A stretch of 64,000 nucleotides of DNA, from the NCBI GenBank assembly GCA_041228345.1, contig CP166131.1, positions 2,349,001 through 2,413,000 of the forward strand, read 5' to 3'. This document shows positions 43,411 to 52,371 of the stretch, piece by piece. The notes under the pieces are model-generated. The model was not told the origin of the DNA. It worked only from the letters and a program-made list of their open reading frames with translations, and ran no database searches. This DNA is from Alphaproteobacteria bacterium LSUCC0396 (GTDB lineage Bacteria > Pseudomonadota > Alphaproteobacteria > Puniceispirillales > Puniceispirillaceae). How positions within the stretch are numbered: position 1 is the stretch's first letter; every line of letters starts with the position of its first letter. The position numbers were made by a program, and so were the translations under genes.

Positions 43411-44181
43411 TTAAAACAGGCCAACCACGATCAGGCGCGCGCCCATGATCAAGAATGCCCAGAGGACAATCCGGCGGAACGAATCCTGCTGCACATAGCC
43501 GCGCAACCATTCACCAACCCGGAATCCAGCCAACACCACAACCAACCCCATCAGCGAATGCAGCACCGTATCAAAATTCAGCACACCGGCAAATGTCAGG
43601 CCAGCGGCCAGCGGGATTGATCCGGCCAGAAACAAAAAGCCTGTCGCACCGATAAATTCGGCTTTTGAGACATTATGCGCCAGCAAATACATCGCAACCG
43701 GCGGTGACCAGATCGAGCTTAATCCGCCAAGTATGCCGGAAAAAAGCCCCACGCCGATATGCCATTTGCGGCCGTGACCAAGCGGAATTTTTGCGCCAAA
43801 CATCTGTGTAAGTGAAAACGCAATCATCGCAAAACCGATTGAAACGGTGAGGACTGCCTTTGGAAATGACATAATAAAAAGTGAGGTCAGGAAAATGCTC
43901 GCCATAATCGCGAGGCCAAAAAGCCAGTATTTCTCGGCAATTTCACGTCGGTTTTCACTGCGGGTATATTGCGCGATGTTGGTAAAGATAATCGGCAGGG
44001 TCAAAAGCGAAATGGCAATTGTCGGTTCCATTACGAGAGTGAGCAAGGCCATTGCCGCCGCTGGCAAACCGATGCCAAGAAAGCCTTTGACGATCCCCGA
44101 TAGAAAAAAAACTCCCAAGACAGCAAGCGTAATGCCGAAGTCTTGGGAGGGTAGGAGTGAGGTTGTAATAAACTCGTTCAA
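43411..44181 (-). CDS. TauE/SafE family anion exporter
   Basis: 256 residues with about eight membrane helices in two halves (GIVKGFLGIGLPAAAMALLT near residue 30; the second half begins near 135 with GVGLFSGILGGLSSIWSPPV). This is the TauE/SafE pattern, whose members export sulfite or sulfoacetate. It starts 11 bases after the TctA stop, so it belongs to the tct operon. In this setting sulfite release during C2-sulfonate breakdown is the favoured role, an inference from neighbours. Confidence 0.85.
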   Translation of the reverse strand: MNEFITTSLLPSQDFGITLAVLGVFFLSGIVKGFLGIGLPAAAMALLTLVMEPTIAISLLTLPIIFTNIAQYTRSENRREIAEKYWLFGLAIMASIFLTSLFIMSFPKAVLTVSIGFAMIAFSLTQMFGAKIPLGHGRKWHIGVGLFSGILGGLSSIWSPPVAMYLLAHNVSKAEFIGATGFLFLAGSIPLAAGLTFAGVLNFDTVLHSLMGLVVVLAGFRVGEWLRGYVQQDSFRRIVLWAFLIMGARLIVVGLF

Positions 44182-44192
44182 TGGTTTCTGTT

Positions 44193-45692
44193 TTAATCCT
44201 GCGATGCGCCGGCGCGGTTTGACGCCAGCGCCTTGTAAACACCAGTACCAAGCGTGATAGCACCAGCAATGATCAGGATTGTGCAGATCGGCCGTGAGAA
44301 ATAGGTGAACAGATCATAATGCACCATCTGCATGCCTTGAGCAAAGTTCTGCTCGCCAATTTTGCCAAGGATAATCCCCAAAACAATGCCCGGAATCGAA
44401 TAGCCTGACCGGCGTAACAAAAACCCTATGATGCCAGCACCAAACATGACGATGACGTCCAGTACCAAACCGCGTCCGATATATGAGCCAATGCTGGCAA
44501 GCAGCAGGATCATTGGGGCTAGGAAATGGAACGGGATTTTCAGCAAATACAGAATTGTTTTTGTTTCAATAAGGCCGATGAACAAGATCGACACATTGGC
44601 ATAGAACATCGCGGCGAAAACAACCCAGATCAAATCTGGTGAATTGTAAAAGACCAGCGGCCCTGGTTCCATGTCATGCATCTGGAACACCGCAACCATC
44701 ATCGCGGTCAAAGCGCCGCCGGGAAGGCCAAGTGCAAGAAGCGGGATCATTGCTGCACCAGTTGCCGCGTTATTGGCGGTTTCCGATGAAATTACGCCCT
44801 CAATATTACCCTTGCCGAAGGATTTTTTGTCCTTCGACCAGCGTACCGCTTCGCCATATCCCATGAAGGCTGCAAGAGTGGCGCCGATGCCAGGCAAAAT
44901 ACCACAGAAGAACCCAACAAAAATTGAACGGACTACAGCAATTTTATAACGCCATAGCTCTGCAATTGTTGGGAAATCAACGCTAAATTTTGGTGCAGTA
45001 TGTTTTCCAAAGGCGCGCCGCTCTGCTTGAACAAAGATTTCTGACACTGCAAAAAAGCCAAGTATCGCTGGAACAAAAGCAATTCCTGCAGCCAAATCAC
45101 TAAGGCCAAAATTGTAGCGGTTGATACCGCCTACTGGATCTTGACCAATTGTCGCAATCAAAAGCCCGAGAAGAACTGACATCCAGCCCTTCCAGATGGT
45201 GTTGCCACCAACTGAAGAGGCGACAGCAAGCCCAAAAAACACTAGAGCGAAGATCTCTGGTGGGCCAATATTTCTGATCGCCCATTGTGCAAGCGGCTCC
45301 GTCGCCGCCATCATTACCAACGCCGAGGCTGTGCCGCCAACAGCTGAGCATAGAACCGCCGCTCCAACGGCTTTACCGGCCATGCCTTTACGGGTCATGG
45401 GATACCCATCAAAAGCGGTAGGCGCGTTTTCAGGTGCGCCCGGGATATTGAACAAAATTGCCGTAATTGCGCCGCCATATGTACCGGTACAATAGATTAC
45501 TGCAAACAGCATCACTCCTTGAGAGGCTTCAAGGCCCGCGGTAAATGGCAACAGTATTGCCGCAAGCGTCAGCATGCTAACACCTGGTATAGCTCCAAAC
45601 AGCATGCCCCCCAAAACGCCAAACACAAAGATTGCTATCGTGAAAGGGTCGCCAAAAAGCGCAGCAGTACCAGCAAGAAAGTTTTCAATCAT
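44193..45692 (-). CDS. tctA: Tripartite tricarboxylate transporter, large permease TctA
   Basis: 499 residues with about 11-12 membrane helices. GAIPGVSMLTLAAILLPFT near residue 33 and GILPGIGATLAAFMGYG near 260 are the two conserved TctA signatures; GIPGAPENAPTAFDGYP-type sequence (NIPGAPENAPTAFDGYPM) is near 80. The system takes up carboxylates by sodium symport using a periplasmic binding protein. It is placed with tctB and tctC upstream and tauE downstream on the same strand. Confidence 0.94.
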   Translation of the reverse strand: MIENFLAGTAALFGDPFTIAIFVFGVLGGMLFGAIPGVSMLTLAAILLPFTAGLEASQGVMLFAVIYCTGTYGGAITAILFNIPGAPENAPTAFDGYPMTRKGMAGKAVGAAVLCSAVGGTASALVMMAATEPLAQWAIRNIGPPEIFALVFFGLAVASSVGGNTIWKGWMSVLLGLLIATIGQDPVGGINRYNFGLSDLAAGIAFVPAILGFFAVSEIFVQAERRAFGKHTAPKFSVDFPTIAELWRYKIAVVRSIFVGFFCGILPGIGATLAAFMGYGEAVRWSKDKKSFGKGNIEGVISSETANNAATGAAMIPLLALGLPGGALTAMMVAVFQMHDMEPGPLVFYNSPDLIWVVFAAMFYANVSILFIGLIETKTILYLLKIPFHFLAPMILLLASIGSYIGRGLVLDVIVMFGAGIIGFLLRRSGYSIPGIVLGIILGKIGEQNFAQGMQMVHYDLFTYFSRPICTILIIAGAITLGTGVYKALASNRAGASQD

Positions 45693-45708
45693 TTTATATG
45701 ACCTAGAT

Positions 45709-46266
45709 CTAGAACAAATGTTGCAGCTGATTATTCATGCGAAGCATCAGCGCGCTGAAATCATAGAATGGCGAGACTGTGCCTTGTGGTAGCGGAGCAT
45801 TTAGCACAACCATGAACAGTCCAATCAAAATGGAATATATCAAAGTCGTGATCCCTATAATCCATTTTATTCGGCGCTCACCAAGCAGCACAATAACGGC
45901 TGCGGCAAAAATAGGTGTGGCTGCGTAAAACCCCACAGGCTTGAGTGACCAAGCGTAAATTAGAGGTAGTAGCACGAAAGCCACAATATTTAGAATTGAT
46001 GAAAAAGATTTATGAACGCCACTGAGATCATCGTCAGTTACGCCAACTCGTCCATCTTGAGCACCTGAGCCATGGTTTCTTTGATGAAAAATATTACCAA
46101 TTACAACAAGGACAAGCATGAGGATTACCGCACGGGGCCATCCAGTAGCGCCAAATTTATAGATCTCGATACCTTGATTAAACTCAAATGAAAAAACAAA
46201 AAAGACTAACGCTATGGAAGTCCAAATAAAGGCCTCTATTATATTGTATTTTGATAATTTACCCAT
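45709..46266 (-). CDS. tctB: Tripartite tricarboxylate transporter, small permease TctB
   Basis: 185 residues, four membrane helices (near residues 12-28, 75-92, 98-125 and 130-160). It shows the usual low-conservation TctB layout, with EAFIWTSIALVFFVFSFEFN at the start and GATGWPRAVILMLVLVV in the middle. ATG 46266 follows GAGG at good spacing. 17 bases separate it from tctA. A perfect 12-bp stem-loop lies between it and tctC. Confidence 0.9.
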   Translation of the reverse strand: MGKLSKYNIIEAFIWTSIALVFFVFSFEFNQGIEIYKFGATGWPRAVILMLVLVVIGNIFHQRNHGSGAQDGRVGVTDDDLSGVHKSFSSILNIVAFVLLPLIYAWSLKPVGFYAATPIFAAAVIVLLGERRIKWIIGITTLIYSILIGLFMVVLNAPLPQGTVSPFYDFSALMLRMNNQLQHLF

Positions 46267-46280
46267 GTTTAAACCTCATA

Positions 46281-46310
46281 ATGCCCTGTGGTAATTAAAC
46301 CACAGGGCAT
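46281..46310 (-). promoter_or_regulatory. Perfect stem-loop between tctC and tctB
   Basis: Arms ATGCCCTGTGGT and ACCACAGGGCAT are perfectly complementary (12 bp) around the loop AATTAA. No T run follows on the minus strand, so it is not a simple terminator. Its place just after the binding-protein gene suggests an mRNA-stabilising or attenuating element that keeps tctC message more abundant than tctBA. Confidence 0.7.
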
Positions 46311-46336
46311 ACTTTAGATTGCGAAGGCAATTGATA

Positions 46337-47374
46337 TTATTTAACTGCCATTCCCATTTGCTTGTAGACTTCACGGTACTGATTTATTGACTGGTTAATC
46401 AGTTTTTTCGCACCTTCAGTGTCGCGATAGCTGTCGATAACAGTCATAAACTTTGACTCGTTATACTTCTGGTAGCTGTCCTGACAATAAGCACGTTGGA
46501 ATGCCCACTGGAGCCACTTTACTCGATCTGCTGGTGCCTTCGCATTGACGTAGAAACCGCGGAAACGCAGTAGCGGCTCAAAGTTCATACCCATCTCCAT
46601 GTGAGTCGGAACATCAGCAAATGCCTTCGGACGTTCATTAAAAATAGTCAAGATCGGCTTAAAGTTACCGGCATCAAGAAATTTTTTGACGTCCCCAGGC
46701 TGTTCGAATAGAGCGTCTACCTGACCACCAAGAAGTGCTCCGTAACGAGGGGCGCCCTTGTCAAAGGAAATTTGTTGAATTTCCATCCCTGAGGCATCAG
46801 TAATGAACTTCATTGTAACGCGTTCCATTGAACCTTCAGCAGAAACGTTTGCTATGGTTGCTTTGCCCCCTTGGGCCTTCACCCATGAAACAAATGATTT
46901 CCAATCTGTGAAACGGTCTTCATTTGTGCGGATATAGATTTGTGAGAAGGTGACTTGAGAAACCACGAGCGGAATAAGATCGACAGCTGGGTTCACCTTC
47001 GATGAGTCAAGCGCATGTGCTGATGAGGCATCATCAATATGCTCAAGAACATTGTAACCATCGGCAGGCATTGCCATGTAGGCTGTCGTGCCAACTGAGC
47101 CGGAACCGCCCGGCTTGTGATCTCGGTTGATGTCAACACTGGTAAGGTCAGTAACAGCCTTAGCCATTGCCGCTGCAACCTGGCCTGAACCCCCGCCTGG
47201 ACCGTAAGGTACGATCATTGTCAACGCACGATCAGGGAACCCGCCCGGTTTTGCCATTGAGTCTTCACTTACTTGACATTTAAAGCCGTGCCCACCAGCG
47301 ATTGCAACTGTCGAAGCGCCAGCTACCATACCGGCAAGCAGAGCGCTTTTGGCGATAGATTTTACGATTTTCAC
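46337..47374 (-). CDS. tctC: Tripartite tricarboxylate transporter binding protein TctC
   Basis: 345 residues from GTG 47374, which lies 6 bases after a strong GGAGG; the frame continues upstream to 47455 without a better site. A Sec signal peptide occupies about residues 1-26 (KIVKSIAKSALLAGMVAGAS, cut near AIA). Family motif ALTMIVPYGPGGGSGQVAAA near residue 48, then NRDHKPGGSGSVGTTAYM near 82 and VDALFEQPGDVKKFLDAG near 205. It captures the carboxylate or sulfonate in the periplasm for TctAB. Ligand unknown; sulfoacetate is inferred from the downstream SauT/SauS-like genes. Confidence 0.92.
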   Translation of the reverse strand: MKIVKSIAKSALLAGMVAGASTVAIAGGHGFKCQVSEDSMAKPGGFPDRALTMIVPYGPGGGSGQVAAAMAKAVTDLTSVDINRDHKPGGSGSVGTTAYMAMPADGYNVLEHIDDASSAHALDSSKVNPAVDLIPLVVSQVTFSQIYIRTNEDRFTDWKSFVSWVKAQGGKATIANVSAEGSMERVTMKFITDASGMEIQQISFDKGAPRYGALLGGQVDALFEQPGDVKKFLDAGNFKPILTIFNERPKAFADVPTHMEMGMNFEPLLRFRGFYVNAKAPADRVKWLQWAFQRAYCQDSYQKYNESKFMTVIDSYRDTEGAKKLINQSINQYREVYKQMGMAVK

Positions 47375-47538
47375 AATTTCCTCCGAATTTGATTTTTGTG
47401 AGGGATAGTGTGGCCTATTGCGATACAAAAGCAAAGCATTCTCGGTAATAATCACAAAAATTTTCTAAATATTCCAAATTTTGAACAATTTGCGGAGGTG
47501 GGAGCGGCTTTCCTTCTTTTCACCCAAAAAGATCGCGC

Positions 47539-47562
47539 AAAAAACTATGAAAAACCATAGTT
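47539..47562 (-). terminator. Weak candidate terminator after the AMP-ligase gene
   Basis: On the minus strand AACTATG pairs with CATAGTT around a six-base loop and is followed by four T residues, 54 bases past the ligase stop. The stem is only 7 bp. Confidence 0.4.
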
Positions 47563-47616
47563 ATAGAAACGCAATCATCAAAAATAGGTCAAAAAAGATA
47601 GGGGATATCAGTGGAG

Positions 47617-49185
47617 TCAGGCGACTGGCAGTTCGGCAACCAGATCAAGCAGCTTCATGCGTTGCACCTTGCCAGACGGGCCTTTTGGTAGGTCATCCAG
47701 AAAATGGATGTGATCCGGTGTCTTATAGGCGCCGATCCGGCTTTTGCAGAACTCACGAAGCGCGTCTTCAGAGATGAGTTTGCCGTCCTTCAGCCGCACG
47801 CAGGCCTCGACCCGTTGGCCGTAATCCTTGCATTCACGGGCAAAAGCGGCGGCTTCTAAAACCGCGTCATGCTCCAGCAATGCCTCATCAATTTCACGCG
47901 GTGCAATATTTTCCCCGCCTTTGATGATCAGTTCTTTGATACGGCCAGTAACAAAGATAAACCCATCCTCGTCCATGCGCCCCAAATCGCCAGTGCGCAG
48001 CCATCCATCCGGTGTGATGGTTTTGGAGGTTTCCTCTGGCCGGTCGAGATAGCCTTGCATGACATTTCTGCCACGAACCAGAATTTCCCCCTCAATATTA
48101 GGCCCGAGCAGGTTCAATTCTGCATCAGCGATCGCGATTTCGTTGCCATAGCCAATGCCGGGTGACCCGATCTTGCGTTCGGCAGGAGGCAGAGGATTTG
48201 ACAGAATTTGTGCGCCAGTTTCAGTGAGGCCCATGGTCTCAATGATCGGAATATTGAACCGCTTTTCGAATTGACGGTGAATTTCTGGCGGCAGAGGCGC
48301 GGATGCTGACCGCGAAAAGCGCAGCCGTTCTCGGTTGAGCTCGGGCACTGTTTCGTCATTCAGCAAATAGGCAAATAGCGTCGGCACAGCGCTGAACCAG
48401 CTACAGTCAAAACGCTTCATCTGACCCCAAAAATGTGTGGCCGAGAACCGCCGCGGCATTACCAGCCCGCTGGCCGATACCAATGTGCCCATAACGGTTA
48501 CACAAAGGCCATTAATATGATAGATCGGCAACACGCACATTCCTGTGTCACCTGGGCTTAGTTTGTGTGCGATACAGACATTAATGCCCGCCGCAATCAG
48601 GTTTGCGTGCGACAGCAATACACCTTTGGGAACACCGGTTGTGCCGGACGTATACATCAAAAGGCCGATTGTATCAGCAGTTGGACGGCGCAATTCCTGT
48701 GGTTTTGCCGGCGTGATGCCAGTTTCGTCCCAGCGCGGCCCGTCATCAAGATCCATGCTGACGATCTTTGGCATGGTGTGCGGTGCGTCGGGCATTGCGG
48801 CCAATGCGTCTTCGACCATTTGACGCGACTCGTCAGCACATAAAATGATCTCGGTTTTGGAATGCGACAGGACAAACCCAAGTGTTTTTACCCCCGCCAC
48901 CAGATTCAACGGGGTTGCACGATAACCGGCAAACACGGTGCCAAGAAAGGCAAAGCTGGCGGCCGCACCATTGGCTGATGCGATCGCAACCGACGCACCA
49001 TCCGACAGTCCAGCCCCCTGCAGGTAGCAGGCTATTTTGGTCGCACGATCACGGCTTTCCTGCCAGCTGAACCCCTTGCCGGTTTCAGGTGTTGTCAGCC
49101 AAATAGCAGCAGGTGTCGCGGTAGCGGCGTTGATAAGCAGGTCAGCAATATTGGATGATTTCGCGCCATAAATAGGATCGGACAT
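47617..49185 (-). CDS. AMP-forming acyl-CoA ligase, SauT-like
   Basis: 522 residues. ANL superfamily motifs: LLMYTSGTTGVPKGVLLSHA near residue 170, ETMGLTETGAQI near 315, GWLRTGDLGRMDEDGF near 395 and the catalytic lysine in LPKGPSGKVQRMKL near the end. It forms an acyl-adenylate and then a CoA ester. It starts 3 bases after the SauS-like dehydrogenase, so the two act together; in Cupriavidus the same pair (SauT, SauS) activates and reduces sulfoacetate. The substrate assignment is therefore contextual; a short or medium chain acid is possible. Confidence 0.8.
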   Translation of the reverse strand: MSDPIYGAKSSNIADLLINAATATPAAIWLTTPETGKGFSWQESRDRATKIACYLQGAGLSDGASVAIASANGAAASFAFLGTVFAGYRATPLNLVAGVKTLGFVLSHSKTEIILCADESRQMVEDALAAMPDAPHTMPKIVSMDLDDGPRWDETGITPAKPQELRRPTADTIGLLMYTSGTTGVPKGVLLSHANLIAAGINVCIAHKLSPGDTGMCVLPIYHINGLCVTVMGTLVSASGLVMPRRFSATHFWGQMKRFDCSWFSAVPTLFAYLLNDETVPELNRERLRFSRSASAPLPPEIHRQFEKRFNIPIIETMGLTETGAQILSNPLPPAERKIGSPGIGYGNEIAIADAELNLLGPNIEGEILVRGRNVMQGYLDRPEETSKTITPDGWLRTGDLGRMDEDGFIFVTGRIKELIIKGGENIAPREIDEALLEHDAVLEAAAFARECKDYGQRVEACVRLKDGKLISEDALREFCKSRIGAYKTPDHIHFLDDLPKGPSGKVQRMKLLDLVAELPVA

Positions 49186-49188
49186 GAT

Positions 49189-50601
49189 TTACGCACCAGT
49201 TTGGTTGCTGGCCTTAAAATAGGCGCCAAGCATTTCATCAACAGTGGGTTCAACCGGGGCAATTGGCCGTGCGATTCGCACATGATTGACGAAATGCGTC
49301 CAATTCAAATTGTCGTCGATCGAATTGCCGCCCCACGAACCACAGCCCATAGACAACGAAAATGGTAGTCCATTATCAAATGATCCGCCGGTCGCAAAAC
49401 AATGCGCCTGATTGACAATAATCCGGCAGGCTTCCATATCCATCGCCAGTTCACGCGCTCGCGCATCATCACGGCTATGCAGCCCCAACGAATGGCCGCG
49501 TCCCTGATAGGCGTGAAGCTCGCGTGCCATTTCCTTGGCGGTGGCAAAATCTGCGGCGCGGTAAAGCGCAAAGAACAGAGCCATTTTTTCGCCAGAGATT
49601 GGCGCGTCAGGGCCAATGCCGGTTGCAGGAGCAACAAGGAATTTTGTACCTTCGGGCGCGGTCTCGGCAAAGCCAAGCGTGTCCAGAACGGCGTCGATGT
49701 CCTTTGCCAGCATATTCCGGTTTAAATGCCCATCATGCCAATGTGTGTTAATTAGATGGGCTGTTTGATCAGCGTCAAGACACATGCCGCCAGCCCGCGC
49801 AATCGCCCGCAAAAACGCATCATAAACTGCATCGACAACAATCACGGCATTTTCTGATGAGCATGAAGTCGCGTTATCAAAACATTTTGAACGGGCGATT
49901 TTACCAGCTGCATCATCGAGATCAGCGGTTTCATCAATGATTGTCACGACATTGCCCATGCCGACGCCAAGTGCCGGTGTTCCTGATGAATAGGCTGAAC
50001 GCACGTTACTTTGCGAGCCGGTTACCACCAGCATATCCACGCCCTGCATAAGCCGCGCGGTTTTCTCTTTCGATGGCGGATTCGGCACCATTTGTACAAG
50101 ATCATGATCAAGGCCAATTCGATCAAACTCCGCATAAACATATTCCAGAAGCTTTGCCAGCGGTGCAGCGCCTTTTGGTGAAGGTGCCAGAATGATTGCA
50201 TTGCCGGTTTTCAGCGCGTTGACAACGTTGTTGATTGGTGTTGCCAGCGGGTTGGTTGAAGGAACAACTGCAGCAATAACGCCTTTTGGCCGCAGATATT
50301 CGCTAACGCCTGATTGTGCGTCATCATCAATCAGGCCAAAGCTAGTCTTACCATGAATATCCCGCAGCAGACCAAGCGTTTTCCTGTGGTTTTTAGTAAT
50401 CTTATCGGCGATTTTACCAAGGCCAGTTTCAGCCACAGCAAATGCCGCAAGTTCAGCGTTACGGCTGGGTTCCATTAAGGCCCATGCAGCGGCTTCGGCG
50501 GCGCGGTCAAACCGTTCCTGAGTGCCGTTCGCCTCATAAGCCTTTTGGGCAGCACGCGCCCGCGCAATTATGGCATCAATCTCGGCCGCTACTTCACTCA
50601 T
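49189..50601 (-). CDS. CoA-acylating aldehyde dehydrogenase, SauS-like (sulfoacetaldehyde dehydrogenase)
   Basis: 470 residues from ATG 50601 (a GTG lies one codon earlier), preceded by GGGAG. EutE/AdhE-type acylating dehydrogenase: YLRPKGVIAAVVPSTNPLAT near residue 105, VVTGSQSNVRSAYSSGTPAL near 195 and the catalytic Cys in CFDNATSCSSENAVIV near 250. SauS of the sulfoacetate pathway belongs here: it interconverts sulfoacetyl-CoA and sulfoacetaldehyde with NADP(H). Neighbouring SauT-like ligase, TctABC importer and TauE exporter support this over a simple acetaldehyde role. Xsc is not in the window. Confidence 0.78.
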   Translation of the reverse strand: MSEVAAEIDAIIARARAAQKAYEANGTQERFDRAAEAAAWALMEPSRNAELAAFAVAETGLGKIADKITKNHRKTLGLLRDIHGKTSFGLIDDDAQSGVSEYLRPKGVIAAVVPSTNPLATPINNVVNALKTGNAIILAPSPKGAAPLAKLLEYVYAEFDRIGLDHDLVQMVPNPPSKEKTARLMQGVDMLVVTGSQSNVRSAYSSGTPALGVGMGNVVTIIDETADLDDAAGKIARSKCFDNATSCSSENAVIVVDAVYDAFLRAIARAGGMCLDADQTAHLINTHWHDGHLNRNMLAKDIDAVLDTLGFAETAPEGTKFLVAPATGIGPDAPISGEKMALFFALYRAADFATAKEMARELHAYQGRGHSLGLHSRDDARARELAMDMEACRIIVNQAHCFATGGSFDNGLPFSLSMGCGSWGGNSIDDNLNWTHFVNHVRIARPIAPVEPTVDEMLGAYFKASNQTGA

Positions 50602-50726
50602 CACTTTGCTCCCGATAATAAACTGCCAGCACTTAGCCTACGGAAAAATTAATTGTCAATTACTACCCCGGATTTTTTGCCGAAATTTTCAAACTTGACC
50701 CGGCAAATATTCGTCAGATCGGGCAA

Positions 50727-51119
50727 TCAGTCAGCTTTCGTTATGGGCAATGACTGGCCTTGCCACGCGGTAAAGCCTCCCTCCATATCGCGGATATTGG
50801 TAAACCCCATATCTCGCAGGGTTTTGGCAGCCAAGGCCGAGCGCCAGCTGCTGGCGCAAAATAAAATCAATTCGCCGTCTGTTGCAAATATATCTTTGTG
50901 ATAGGGGCTGTCAGGGTCGGCCCAAAATTCCAGCATCCCGCGCGGGGCATGGAATGCGCCATCAATGCGGCCGTCACGTTGAAGTTCGCGGATATCACGA
51001 ATATCAATCAAAACAGCCGCGCCCGATTTTTGGCGTTCGTAAGCGTCATCGACGCTGATGCTATTGATTTCGCTTTTGGCCTCGGCGACCAGCATTTTCA
51101 CAGTTTTCGTTATGGGCAT
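50727..51119 (-). CDS. Single-domain rhodanese-like protein
   Basis: 130 residues. One rhodanese domain with VLIDIRDIRELQRDGRIDGA near residue 35 and the active-site loop LFCASSWRSALAAKTL near 88, with the catalytic cysteine in FCASSWRS. ATG 51119 has AGGATG upstream. Such proteins move sulfane sulfur to acceptors such as cyanide or thiols. It lies 125 bases upstream of the SauS-like gene on the same strand; a sulfur-handling connection is possible but unproven. Confidence 0.87.
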   Translation of the reverse strand: MPITKTVKMLVAEAKSEINSISVDDAYERQKSGAAVLIDIRDIRELQRDGRIDGAFHAPRGMLEFWADPDSPYHKDIFATDGELILFCASSWRSALAAKTLRDMGFTNIRDMEGGFTAWQGQSLPITKAD

Positions 51120-51152
51120 GTCTTCATCCTTGTGTTTTTAACCAGTATCAGC

Positions 51153-51191
51153 ATTTAGACTGGGTATTTAGAATGGGCAACTAGAATGGCG
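51153..51191. repeat. 13-bp tandem repeat, three units
   Basis: ATTTAGACTGGGT, ATTTAGAATGGGC and AACTAGAATGGCG in direct succession between the rhodanese gene and the hypothetical gene at 51254. Confidence 0.85.
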
Positions 51192-51253
51192 AGGTATGAT
51201 GATGTGAGTTTGGGGGGCATGAATTAAGCGGCGAAAGCCCCCCGGCCAAATCA

Positions 51254-51904
51254 TCAAACGGACGGCGGATAATTTCGTCCAGCCCTTTGCCAATCGGCCA
51301 GAACGAGTTCTGGTTTTATCAAGGCCTTCAAATCGCGGCGAACGCCAATCCAGCGCAGGTGAATTGAATTGCGCACAATTTCCTCATCATCATTTTTTAA
51401 CTCATCGGCAATCGGTGCCCAACGAAACACTGCATCCGAGCTTGACTGGAAAGCGGCCGCCCCATCGGCAATAAGGTCCCAATCGGCAAAGGCGGCTCGC
51501 TGTTTGCCCTTGTCACCCATTGCTGCAAACAGGTTTGGATCGATATCGTCCTGTTGGTAATCAAGCAAAATACCATCCAGCATTTCAGCGACTAATTCGC
51601 TTGCCTTTTGATTTTTTAACCCGCCACCGCGTTTTAGCTGTGCAACGGCAAAAAGGCTAAGATCACAGATAGCAGCACCGTAAATATGCCAGCGCGCGAT
51701 GCGCAGAGATGTCAAGAAATCGGTATTTTGGAATAGCTTTGGGTACTGTGTACCGGCGCGCGCTTTTACATAGGTGTAGAGCGTAACCTGCGAGACATAG
51801 GCAGCTCTGGTGTCAATGAAATCAATAAGTTGTTGGCGTGTCTCAACTGGTGGGTCGCTCAAGAGTCCGATTGTGCGCAGCATTGATTTTAGAATTGATA
51901 TCAT
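51254..51904 (-). CDS. Hypothetical protein, alphaproteobacterial type
   Basis: 216 residues, mostly helical and soluble, with no signal peptide or membrane helix and no motif I recognise. ETRQQLIDFIDTRAAYVSQV at the N-terminus and RNSIHLRWIGVRRDLKALI near the C-terminus look conserved in style. The coding quality (codon use, base composition) equals the neighbouring housekeeping genes, so it is probably real. No partner genes indicate a role. Confidence 0.72.
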   Translation of the reverse strand: MISILKSMLRTIGLLSDPPVETRQQLIDFIDTRAAYVSQVTLYTYVKARAGTQYPKLFQNTDFLTSLRIARWHIYGAAICDLSLFAVAQLKRGGGLKNQKASELVAEMLDGILLDYQQDDIDPNLFAAMGDKGKQRAAFADWDLIADGAAAFQSSSDAVFRWAPIADELKNDDEEIVRNSIHLRWIGVRRDLKALIKPELVLADWQRAGRNYPPSV

Positions 51905-52112
51905 GGGCGATTACACCACTGTCGCGGAATTTGGTTGTCATTTGTTTCATTCTCATTAACATCTGGTGCGAGTGATGTCGTGATCAAAATAATAACAAAA
52001 TTCGGCATTGAGGTAGTTTAGTTATTGGGCTTGCTTCAAGCGGGTCAGAGGCTGGGCTGAGGGGAAGTGAGCAGTTCGGAGAGGCTGGTCACGATTATCG
52101 GAGGAAACTGTT

Positions 52113-52361
52113 ATGAGCAGTCAATCAACCGGGCACTGGGATAGGACCAAGAGTTTGTTGGTCAAGACCCTAGCGATCTGGGTATTTTTCTCTTTTGTTG
52201 TTCATTGGTTTGGCGGTGCGTTAAACGGCGCAGCTGGGTCATTCCCTGGCGGTTACTACATGGCTGGCCAGGGCTCGCAACTTGCTTTTGCCATTCTCAT
52301 TTTCTGGTTTGTAAATAAACAAAACAAACTGGACGAAGAGTTTGGTGTCGCTGAAGATTAG
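52113..52361 (+). CDS. DUF4212 small subunit of sodium:solute symporter
   Basis: 82 residues with two membrane helices (near 18-35 and 50-68), a strong GGAGG before the ATG, and the family sequence GGYYMAGQGSQLAFAILIFW. DUF4212 proteins are the small partners of a subgroup of sodium:solute symporters (VC2705 type). The large partner starts 10 bases downstream. Confidence 0.9.
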   Translation: MSSQSTGHWDRTKSLLVKTLAIWVFFSFVVHWFGGALNGAAGSFPGGYYMAGQGSQLAFAILIFWFVNKQNKLDEEFGVAED

Positions 52362-52371
52362 GAGGTTTGCT

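Noticed and set aside
43402-43655. Plus-strand open frames rich in Gln, Pro and His opposite the TauE-family gene
   Set aside because: They are antisense shadows of hydrophobic codons in the exporter gene.
47456-47616. Possible small ORF between tctC and the ligase gene
   Set aside because: The longest plus-strand frame there runs mainly antisense to the ligase gene and has no ribosome-binding site.
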